Shown piece after piece: positions 7,256 through 13,264 of a stretch of 15,749 bases of DNA. Within the stretch, counting starts at the first letter, position 1; each line of letters begins with the position of its first letter. The position numbers were made by a program, and so were the translations under genes. Source of the DNA: an uncultured Candidatus Altimarinota bacterium (GTDB taxonomy: Bacteria; Patescibacteriota; Gracilibacteria; UBA4473); the NCBI GenBank assembly GCA_938021445.1, contig CALIGR010000160.1:1-15749 (forward strand), in the 5' to 3' direction. The notes under the pieces were generated by a model. It searched no databases. It had not been told where the DNA came from and saw only the letters and a list, made by a program, of their open reading frames with translations.

Positions 7256-8306
7256 AAGGCAGTGTTTTTCGTGCGGCCTCTTCCGTGATTAAATTATTCT
7301 GCAACAGCCACTGCAGTGATTGTTTCATTGAGATCATGCCCTCATTCTGCCCCGTCTCAAGGACAGATTCGAGCTGAAAGGTTTTGTTTTCTCGGATAAG
7401 ATTTGAAACAGCATAGTTCTGAAACAAAATTTCAAAAGCCGCTACTCGGCCTTCTTCTTGCTTTAGAGGCAGAAGTGTTTGCCAAACCACGGCTCTAAGA
7501 ATTTCTCCAAGCTGAGTTCGTATTTGGTTTTGCTGATCTGCCGGAAAGACATCGATCAAACGATTCACCGCGTTGGTCGCTCCATTTGTATGGAGGGTAG
7601 CGAGCACAAGCGCTCCCGTTTCAGCCGCGGTAACCGCGGCCTGGATCGTAGGAAGATCCCGAAGTTCTCCCACTAAAATCACGTCAGCCGCCTGACGCAA
7701 ACAAGCCCGTATCGCCTTATCAAAACTTCCAGTATGAATATCTAGCTCTCGCTGCTCAATCAATGAACTTTTATTTTTATGCACAAATTCAATCGGGTCT
7801 TCGATCGTCACAATATGCTTTTCTTCATCTCGGTTTATCAAGTCTACAATCGAGGCCAGACTTGTTGATTTTCCAGATCCCATGGCGCCTGTAATCAGAA
7901 CCAATCCATTTTTATACTCCAATATTTGCTTAAGCTGAGTTGGTAAATTAAGGCTCTCAAAACTAGGAATGTCTTCTGGAATATGCCGAAAGACAATAGA
8001 AAGTCCTCCCATCTGCCAAAAGGTGTTCACCCGAAAACGAGCCCCAAATTCGGTGTTAACCGCAAAATCAAGCTCCATTTTTTTTCCAAAAGCTTCTCGC
8101 TGATCGTCTCCCATCGTACCAAGCAAATATTTTTGAAGAAAGTCTGTCGTTATATCTCTTTCCTCTGTCAGGAAAATGGTTTTCCCATGAAGACGAATCG
8201 CCGGCTTTGCTCCAGCTGACAAAAATACATCTGAAGCGCCTTTTTCAAGCGCTAGAGTCTTAATTTTTTGAACATATTCGAGAGCCGCACTAACGTCTTG
8301 CCTCAT
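7245..8306 (-). CDS. pilT: Type IV pilus twitching motility ATPase PilT
   Basis: A 353-residue full-length PilT, the hexameric cytoplasmic ATPase that retracts type IV pili. The N-terminal PAS-like domain has GASDVFLSAGAKPAIRLHG. The RecA-like core has Walker A GAMGSGKST (140-148), the Asp box VTIEDPIEFVH (166-176), Walker B VILVGELRD (209-217, catalytic E214) and the His box ATLHTNGA (236-243). The C-terminal part has RVAAFEILFQNYAVSNLIRE, typical of PilT rather than PilB. Slight departures from the usual consensus are GAMG for GPTG in the P-loop and a two-residue change before Walker B (RQAADVI for REDPDVI). No other type IV pilus gene is in the window. It is divergent from the pilin-like operon with a shared 92-base region, and it has a good promoter giving a leader of about 20 bases. 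No Shine-Dalgarno sequence is present. Confidence 0.93.
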   Translation of the reverse strand: MRQDVSAALEYVQKIKTLALEKGASDVFLSAGAKPAIRLHGKTIFLTEERDITTDFLQKYLLGTMGDDQREAFGKKMELDFAVNTEFGARFRVNTFWQMGGLSIVFRHIPEDIPSFESLNLPTQLKQILEYKNGLVLITGAMGSGKSTSLASIVDLINRDEEKHIVTIEDPIEFVHKNKSSLIEQRELDIHTGSFDKAIRACLRQAADVILVGELRDLPTIQAAVTAAETGALVLATLHTNGATNAVNRLIDVFPADQQNQIRTQLGEILRAVVWQTLLPLKQEEGRVAAFEILFQNYAVSNLIRENKTFQLESVLETGQNEGMISMKQSLQWLLQNNLITEEAARKTLPYDL

Positions 8307-8333
8307 TTGCGTTTAATTTAGATTTATCAGAGT

Positions 8334-8362
8334 ATTATAGACCAAAACTGAGTCTAACTCAA
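8334..8362 (-). promoter_or_regulatory. Promoter of pilT
   Basis: On the minus strand a -35 TTGAGT (8362-8357) is followed after 17 bases by a perfect -10 TATAAT (8339-8334). The stretch CTATAATACTCTGA (minus, 8340-8327) is identical to 15390-15403 on plus at the promoter of the right-edge pilin-like gene. The leader would be about 20 bases. Confidence 0.65.
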
Positions 8363-8369
8363 TTAATTG
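8349..8369. promoter_or_regulatory. Two adjacent symmetric elements, candidate operator in the pilT/pilin-like intergenic region
   Basis: TGAGT-CTA-ACTCA (8349-8361) is a perfect interrupted palindrome covering the pilT -35 box. It overlaps by two bases with CAATTAATTG (8360-8369), a perfect 10-base palindrome. The pair lies in the centre of the divergent region, where a dimeric regulator could affect both directions. The regulator role is inference. Confidence 0.35.
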
Positions 8370-8371
8370 CT

Positions 8372-8400
8372 TTGAATTTTCGTTAAAAATAAGGTAGAAT
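8372..8400 (+). promoter_or_regulatory. Candidate promoter of the pilin-like operon
   Basis: TTGAAT (8372-8377), 17 bases, then TAGAAT (8395-8400). The -10 box overlaps the first possible ATG of the next gene (8399). If this promoter is used, the mRNA would begin near 8407 and translation would have to start at the ATG at 8423. No better plus-strand promoter was seen in the gap. Confidence 0.4.
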
Positions 8401-8803
8401 GATCAGAATTAAGATATTTCAGATGCTTCAAAAAATTAGTCTTATAGTTCTCCTACTTGCCGCCTTTTCCATTGGCACTTTTGAATTAGTCCTCGCTGAA
8501 TCAATCCCTGTATCCAACGGTGGAATTCTGCCTGGTCCAAGCGGTGACGCTGATACTAAAGGAATCCAAGACTATCTCACTGGTAAATTTTTACCGGCGA
8601 TTACCAACTGGTTCCTGGTTATTCTCACGATGTTGGCGGTCGTCATTGTTATCATAGGAGGGATGATGTTTATCGCTTCTGGTGGAGATGAAGAAATGTA
8701 TAAAAAAGGCCGAGACACCGTTCTTTGGGCGATAATTGGGGTAGTGGTTGCGATCCTCTCTTACGCCATCGTAAAATTCATTATCGAAATAGATTTCCTA
8801 TAG
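8399..8803 (+). CDS. Small exported two-helix membrane protein, T4SS-pilin (VirB2/TrbC) type, first of three
   Basis: A 134-residue frame from ATG 8399. A second ATG (residue 9, base 8423) gives a more regular signal peptide (MLQKISLIVLLLAAFSIG, with cleavage expected after VLA at 33) and agrees with the promoter position, so I prefer it. The mature protein has a short Gly/Pro-rich exported part and TM1 at about 66-92, ending IIGGMMFIASGGDEE. A short charged loop with YKKGRD precedes TM2 at about 105-130. The order signal peptide, helix, G-rich turn with acidic then basic residues, helix is that of the T4SS pilin proteins common in CPR genomes and resembles VirB2/TrbC. It may be a pilus subunit or a small membrane channel component. 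Four bases separate it from the next paralog. Confidence 0.7.
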   Translation: MIRIKIFQMLQKISLIVLLLAAFSIGTFELVLAESIPVSNGGILPGPSGDADTKGIQDYLTGKFLPAITNWFLVILTMLAVVIVIIGGMMFIASGGDEEMYKKGRDTVLWAIIGVVVAILSYAIVKFIIEIDFL

Positions 8804-8807
8804 CTTC

Positions 8808-9305
8808 ATGAAAACAAAACTTCTAGTACTGCTTTTTATGCTTCTCGTCTCCTTTACGGGGACTCAAGGAGTCGTCATGGCTGAAAACAAAAGCGCTGCC
8901 GCTTTTGATCCAAACGCACTTTTTCCTACCTGGGATGATTCAGAGGAAGGCAAGGTACAAGGGATCATTGGGGAAAACGGAGAATCAGACCTCGACCCAA
9001 GTACCACTCTCAGTAACCAAAACCCAGCTACTAAAACTATTGTTTTCTTTATTCCCAAGCTAATCGATTTTCTTCTCGTTTTCGTGGCGCCAATGATCAT
9101 GATTTTCTTGATCTACGCAGGATACACGTTGATCGTCGCTGGAGATGATGAAGATTCTATCGGGAAGGCTAAAAGCTATATCAAATACTGTCTAACCGGA
9201 CTCATCATTATCCTTATCAGCTACTCAATGATCAAGGCTGTCTATCAAGTGCTACTACCAGATGAAGCTCCAACATCAACAGCCAATAGCACTCCAAGTT
9301 CTTAA
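8808..9305 (+). CDS. Exported two-helix membrane protein, T4SS-pilin (VirB2/TrbC) type, second of three
   Basis: A 165-residue protein with a clear signal peptide (1-25, cleavage after VMA). An acidic exported segment follows (about 26-80, with TWDDSEEG). TM1 lies at about 85-111, ending LIYAGYTLIVAGDDEDS. A loop with IGKAKSY leads to TM2 at about 126-149. A Ser/Thr/Pro-rich tail (PTSTANSTPSS) ends the protein outside. The I-x-x-G-x(3)-[LFY]-[IV]-x(2)-G-[DS] to K-A-K core is shared with the proteins encoded at 8399, 9309 and 15448. It is four bases after the first paralog and three bases before the third, so the three are surely co-transcribed and probably translationally coupled. There is no Shine-Dalgarno sequence. 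Its longer exported N-terminal part and tail suggest a role differing from the first paralog. Exact function unknown. Confidence 0.72.
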   Translation: MKTKLLVLLFMLLVSFTGTQGVVMAENKSAAAFDPNALFPTWDDSEEGKVQGIIGENGESDLDPSTTLSNQNPATKTIVFFIPKLIDFLLVFVAPMIMIFLIYAGYTLIVAGDDEDSIGKAKSYIKYCLTGLIIILISYSMIKAVYQVLLPDEAPTSTANSTPSS

Positions 9306-9308
9306 AAA

Positions 9309-10229
9309 ATGAAAAAAGCAATTCTTGGTTTCGCACTCATAATCTTACTCGGAAACACAACTAGTGTTTCCGTAAAAGCTGAAACAAAATGCCCAGACAA
9401 GAAAGGCTACACACTCTCTCAGGCACTCAAGGACTCTAAAGGAATTGAGACTGCCCTCAAACGAGACGAGGTCCCCAACTATTTAGCCGGAGTTGATACC
9501 GAGAAAACCGGTGAAAAGGACGAAGCTATAAACAGTGCCACGACCTTTATGCAAAAACTCCTCACGGCACTCACCAGTGTCGTAGCGGCTGTGGCCATCA
9601 TTTTTGTGATGATCAATGCCGGAAAACTCCTCATCTCTTTCGGAAGCTCTGATAATCTCGGAAAGGCCAAGAAAGGATTCCTGGGAGTGATACTCGGGCT
9701 ACTGCTTATTATCTTTGCCTACATCTTAGTTAAAAGTGTTATCGCCTTAGTCTACTCCGGAGCCGACAGCTCTGAAATTAATCGAGATTGTGTCGAGGAA
9801 AACAAAAAACCTGCGCCTGAAGCTGCCCCAGCAGCAGCAACAGCACCAGATACTAACCCGGCACCAGTGCCTCCCGCTCCAGCAGCTCCTGAATGTTTAC
9901 CAAGGCCGGCTATCCCAAGCAAATGTACAACCGGAACAAAGTCTAGCGGTCAGTCTCTCACAGAAAGATGTAAAGAAACAATACTACTTCCTGAATTGTC
10001 TCAAGTATGTTCAACACTCGGTGTTGACTGCTCGAATCCAGACGATGCTAACCGGTCCTCTATAAAAACAATACAAAGTAAAGTCTTAGGTTTTTACAGC
10101 AAAGAAGCGAAGGTCGCAGGCTGTGCAAATGCTGATGGGATCTATGGTGAATGTACTGTTGAAGCTATAAAACACTCTTTTGATCAAAAATGTGTTCTAT
10201 CCAATGGATCAATCATTGATAGACCTTAA
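9309..10229 (+). CDS. T4SS-pilin-like membrane protein with Pro/Ala linker and Cys-rich, peptidoglycan-binding-like C-terminal domain
   Basis: A 306-residue protein, third of the tandem set. Signal peptide 1-24 (cleavage after VKA); exported segment to about 80. TM1 lies at about 83-110, ending INAGKLLISFGSSD. A loop with LGKAKKG leads to TM2 at about 122-149. After TM2 come a Pro/Ala-rich linker (167-194) and a domain of about 110 residues (195-306) with eight cysteines (196, 206, 221, 234, 241, 272, 282, 295). C28 and C161 are the only others. All ten lie on the predicted exported side, an even number that suits disulfides. Within the domain, SIKTIQSKVLGFYS and ADGIYGECTVEAIKHSF (275-291) resemble the helix and D-G-x-Y-G-x-x-T-x-x-A-[VI] core of PG_binding_1 domains, with extra cysteines. 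I infer a pilin-type membrane anchor that reaches the cell wall. The domain assignment is by eye. Confidence 0.68.
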   Translation: MKKAILGFALIILLGNTTSVSVKAETKCPDKKGYTLSQALKDSKGIETALKRDEVPNYLAGVDTEKTGEKDEAINSATTFMQKLLTALTSVVAAVAIIFVMINAGKLLISFGSSDNLGKAKKGFLGVILGLLLIIFAYILVKSVIALVYSGADSSEINRDCVEENKKPAPEAAPAAATAPDTNPAPVPPAPAAPECLPRPAIPSKCTTGTKSSGQSLTERCKETILLPELSQVCSTLGVDCSNPDDANRSSIKTIQSKVLGFYSKEAKVAGCANADGIYGECTVEAIKHSFDQKCVLSNGSIIDRP

Positions 10230-10241
10230 AGCCAAGCTTAC

Positions 10242-10247
10242 TACAAT
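10242..10247 (+). promoter_or_regulatory. Probable -10 box for the nitroreductase gene
   Basis: TACAAT, identical to the -10 box of prgI, ends 8 bases before the ATG at 10256, so the mRNA would be leaderless or nearly so. A TTGATA at 10216-10221 matches the -35 consensus but lies 20 bases upstream, more than usual; the hexamer at 17 bases is poor. Confidence 0.4.
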
Positions 10248-10255
10248 TAAAGTGT

Positions 10256-10891
10256 ATGAACTTTAAAGATTTAGTAGAGCAGCGAATCTCAACCACGCAC
10301 TTTGATCCCAACTTCAAGATCACAGACAAAGATTTTTTAGAAATTTTAGAACTGACTCGATTCACCCCCTCGGGATACAACGCTCAACCTTGGGAATTTT
10401 TACTAATACAAGACTCAGAAAGACTTCAAAAAGTTTATAAAATAGGGCTAAATCAACAAAAAATACTCGATGCTGGAAATATAGTGATCGTTTTAGGAAA
10501 TACGGCTTTTGGGAGAACTGGTACTGAAGAAATTTTAAAAAATTGGGCTGATTATAGAGAGTTTGATAAAGATAAACTCTCAAGCCTAAAAGCGTCTCTT
10601 GAAAAAGAACGAGATAACTGGAAAGAACGAGAGATGACACTACGAAACGTCAGCCTCGCGGCTATGAGCTTTTTACTCAGCGCCGAGTCTCTTGGCTTTG
10701 CAACCTGTCCTATGATGGGCTTCAAGCAGTTTGAACTCATCAAGTTTTTAGAACTCCCCAAAAACATCATCCCCGTAATGATGATCACCCTTGGGAAGCC
10801 TCACCCGGAAAAAACACAGCCTGAAAAAATGCCTAAAAAAGAAGCTCAGGCCATTGGAATGAAAGAGGGGTATGGTAAAAGATTTTTTTGA
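10256..10891 (+). CDS. Nitroreductase family FMN-dependent oxidoreductase
   Basis: A 211-residue protein of the nitroreductase (NfsB/FRase-like) fold, which binds FMN as a homodimer and uses NAD(P)H to reduce nitro compounds, quinones or flavins. The family signs are R10 in the EQRISTTHFDP start (usual form RRSIRxF), TPSGYNAQPWEF (37-48) contacting FMN, the AGNIVIVLGN strand, and ATCPMMGFKQFELIKFL (149-165) followed by PVMMITLGKP. The C-terminal GYGKRFF ends in TGA, one of the direct signs that TGA is a stop here. The real substrate cannot be told. The gene has its own -10 box and stands between the pilin-like operon and ftsK; no functional link to either is evident. Its stop codon lies within the predicted ftsK -35 box. 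Confidence 0.88.
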   Translation: MNFKDLVEQRISTTHFDPNFKITDKDFLEILELTRFTPSGYNAQPWEFLLIQDSERLQKVYKIGLNQQKILDAGNIVIVLGNTAFGRTGTEEILKNWADYREFDKDKLSSLKASLEKERDNWKEREMTLRNVSLAAMSFLLSAESLGFATCPMMGFKQFELIKFLELPKNIIPVMMITLGKPHPEKTQPEKMPKKEAQAIGMKEGYGKRFF

Positions 10892-10915
10892 CGAACACAT
10901 TTTTTGCACTAAGAT
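10888..10915 (+). promoter_or_regulatory. Promoter of ftsK, beginning inside the nitroreductase stop codon
   Basis: TTGACG (10888-10893), 16 bases, then TAAGAT (10910-10915). The stop codon TGA of the preceding gene (10889-10891) is part of the -35 box. The start would fall near 10922, that is at or three bases before the ftsK start codon, giving another leaderless mRNA. Confidence 0.45.
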
Positions 10916-10924
10916 CACAGGGTG

Positions 10925-13264
10925 ATGTTTAAACAAACAAAAAAAGCTCCCTCCGTAAAGATCCCTGCAGCTGTACTGAAGCGTGAAGCGCAGAGAATGG
11001 CTAAAAAGATTCTTGATGACGAAAAAAAGAAAGAAAAAAAGAAGTTGGTGAAAGAAAAAGCTAAAGCCAAGGCCGTGAAGCAAGTCTCTCAAAAAAAACA
11101 GGTCAAAGAAGACTGGGAAGACTTTTACTCTGATTCTCTCAAACGAGAAATATGGTCTGGCGTTTGGATATTTTTAGGCCTGATCATCGGCGGTATTTTT
11201 CTCACCAACACCCCGTTTACTGATTGGTTAGAACTCAATGTTTTTAGACAAATTTTTGGAAGTATTATGTGGCTATTGCCGATGGTGCTTATTGCCACCG
11301 GTATTGCGCTCTTTTTCAACAAATCGCTTCGACTCGCTCCGCCTCGGGTCATTGCCATTTTGGTTTGGGTCGTCTCTGTCTGCGGCATGGTAAATCTTCT
11401 CCTTCCTCACGCCGAAAGCCTCGCTCTTTCCCCAAAATATGGAGGCGCATTAGGTTTCGCTATTGGATTTTTCCCACGAGAATTTTTAGGTGACATCGTC
11501 ACCTGGCTCATTCTCATTGCCCTTTTTTGGATCAGTTCAGTGGTTGGCTTTGGTCTTTCTTTAAAGGGCTTGCTAGCGGCTTTTCAAAATTTCAAAGAGT
11601 CAACTCCAGCCATCCCTATTCCTCAAGTCCCAAAGATCACGACCAAAGGTGAAGCAAAAGTGGCTCCTGTTCAAATCCAAGAAAAAGCCGAACCAAGATT
11701 TCAAAACGAGATTGAGATCATCGACTCAACTGGACAAAGCCGGAAAAAAGAACCAAAAAAAGAAATTAAACTAAACCTCAGTGAGACTGTGCCTCCTGAA
11801 AACGAGATGACCGAAGCCAAAAACCAAGACTTTGGTGAATGGGCACCCCCATTTTTGGACCTACTCACTGACACCCCTTCAAAAATCGTTGTAGACGAAA
11901 AAATTCTCCGACAAAAAGCCGAGTCTATACGTGAAAAGTTAGATCAATTTGGGATAGAAGTCACCATGAAGTCCGTCCATGTTGGCCCAACCGTTACCCA
12001 GTTTACCCTCGAGCCCTCTGCGGGAGTAAAGCTTAACAAAATCACCGCACTTAAGTCTGATCTTGCACTCGCTCTTGCTGCCTCAAATGTACGGATCGAA
12101 GCGCCTATCCGTGGTCAAAAACTCGTCGGAATAGAAATCCCAAACGAAGACCGAGCCATAGTTTCTATGCGAGAAATTCTAGAATCCGAACCTTGGGATA
12201 TTCAAAACTCAAACCTCAAACTCGCCCTTGGGCGAGATGTGGCTGGAAAACCAATGGTGATGGATCTTGGGAAAGCACCGCATCTTCTCATCGCAGGGAA
12301 AACCGGTTCCGGAAAATCCGTCGCCATGAACGCCTTCCTCGTCTCCCTCCTTTGGAACAACTCTCCTGAAGACTTAAGGCTTATCCTGATCGATCCAAAA
12401 CGAGTAGAACTTGCTCCATACAACCACCTGCCACACCTCCTCACTCCTGTCATTGTTGAGCCAGAAAAGTCTGTCTCCGCTCTTGCCTGGGCTGTGGCAG
12501 AGATGAACCGAAGATATAAAGATTTTGCGAAAAAACGATGTCGAAATATTGCTGAGCACAATGAAAAATTTCCAGAGGAAAAAGAACCGTTCATCGTCAT
12601 TGTTATTGATGAATTGGCTGATCTTATGATGGTCGCAGGTAAAGATGTAGAAGCGGCCATTTGCCGTATTGCCCAAATGGCCCGAGCCGTAGGGATGCAC
12701 TTGATTGTCGCGACGCAAAGGCCTTCCGTCGATGTCGTTACGGGGCTCATTAAAGCCAACCTTCCGGCTCGTATCGCGTTTAGAGTTTCTTCTGGGATAG
12801 ATTCAAGAACTATTATTGATTCTATTGGGGCCGAAGATCTACTTGGTTTTGGGGACATGCTCAGCTTAGATGGGAACAGTGGAGAACTAACGCGTATTCA
12901 AGGGCTTCTCGTCACCACCGAAGAAGTAGAAAAAGTTACGAATCACATAAAACTTCAATTCCCAGAATCTATTGGGAACGATGAAATCGAAAAAGAAATC
13001 ACCAATCAGTCTATTGAAGGCATGGCCAAAGGCGGAGTCTTGACCGCCGGAGTTGGGCCCTCTGCGGATGGCGATGTCGACGACCTCTACGAAGACGCCG
13101 TTGCTATCGTTCTTGAAACTGGGAAAGCCTCTGCAAGCTTCCTCCAGCGCCGTATGGAAGTTGGCTACGCCCGTGCCGCCCGTCTCCTCGATCAGATGGA
13201 AGCCCGTGGGGTCGTTGGTCCTTCTCGTGGAGCCAAACCAAGGGAAGTGTTTGGGAGCGCTTAA
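10925..13264 (+). CDS. ftsK: DNA translocase FtsK
   Basis: A 779-residue FtsK/SpoIIIE translocase that pumps chromosomal DNA through the division septum. I take ATG 10925; a GTG directly before it (10922) would add one residue. Numbering below counts from the GTG. A Lys-rich, probably coiled-coil cytoplasmic segment (about 15-62) precedes four membrane helices (about 80-97, 111-131, 142-161, 192-213). A linker of about 90 residues follows. The alpha-beta motor has Walker A GKTGSGKS (459-466), LIDPKRVEL, Walker B IVIVIDELAD (D563, E564), and VATQRPSVDVVTG. A winged-helix gamma domain (about 718-778, FLQRRMEVGYARAARLLDQME) reads orientation sequences such as KOPS. The linker is far shorter than in E. 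coli FtsK. The 3' end overlaps recG by 4 bases. No Shine-Dalgarno sequence lies at usable spacing. Confidence 0.96.
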   Translation: MFKQTKKAPSVKIPAAVLKREAQRMAKKILDDEKKKEKKKLVKEKAKAKAVKQVSQKKQVKEDWEDFYSDSLKREIWSGVWIFLGLIIGGIFLTNTPFTDWLELNVFRQIFGSIMWLLPMVLIATGIALFFNKSLRLAPPRVIAILVWVVSVCGMVNLLLPHAESLALSPKYGGALGFAIGFFPREFLGDIVTWLILIALFWISSVVGFGLSLKGLLAAFQNFKESTPAIPIPQVPKITTKGEAKVAPVQIQEKAEPRFQNEIEIIDSTGQSRKKEPKKEIKLNLSETVPPENEMTEAKNQDFGEWAPPFLDLLTDTPSKIVVDEKILRQKAESIREKLDQFGIEVTMKSVHVGPTVTQFTLEPSAGVKLNKITALKSDLALALAASNVRIEAPIRGQKLVGIEIPNEDRAIVSMREILESEPWDIQNSNLKLALGRDVAGKPMVMDLGKAPHLLIAGKTGSGKSVAMNAFLVSLLWNNSPEDLRLILIDPKRVELAPYNHLPHLLTPVIVEPEKSVSALAWAVAEMNRRYKDFAKKRCRNIAEHNEKFPEEKEPFIVIVIDELADLMMVAGKDVEAAICRIAQMARAVGMHLIVATQRPSVDVVTGLIKANLPARIAFRVSSGIDSRTIIDSIGAEDLLGFGDMLSLDGNSGELTRIQGLLVTTEEVEKVTNHIKLQFPESIGNDEIEKEITNQSIEGMAKGGVLTAGVGPSADGDVDDLYEDAVAIVLETGKASASFLQRRMEVGYARAARLLDQMEARGVVGPSRGAKPREVFGSA

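Noticed and set aside
7983..8219. Plus-strand open frame inside pilT
   Set aside because: It is antisense to the conserved PilT N-terminal domain with no start signal or domain.
10889..10891. Possible TGA-as-glycine recoding, as in Gracilibacteria and Absconditabacteria
   Set aside because: TGA ends the nitroreductase gene at the expected family length, and no in-frame TGA occurs in the long conserved genes, where glycine sites are many.
10922..10924. GTG as the ftsK start codon
   Set aside because: An ATG follows directly at 10925; the single added residue is not supported over the ATG, although the predicted transcription start does not exclude it.
12202..12858. Long minus-strand open frame (218 codons) inside ftsK
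   Set aside because: It lies antisense to the conserved FtsK motor, has no recognisable domain, and is a by-product of codon use in the real gene.
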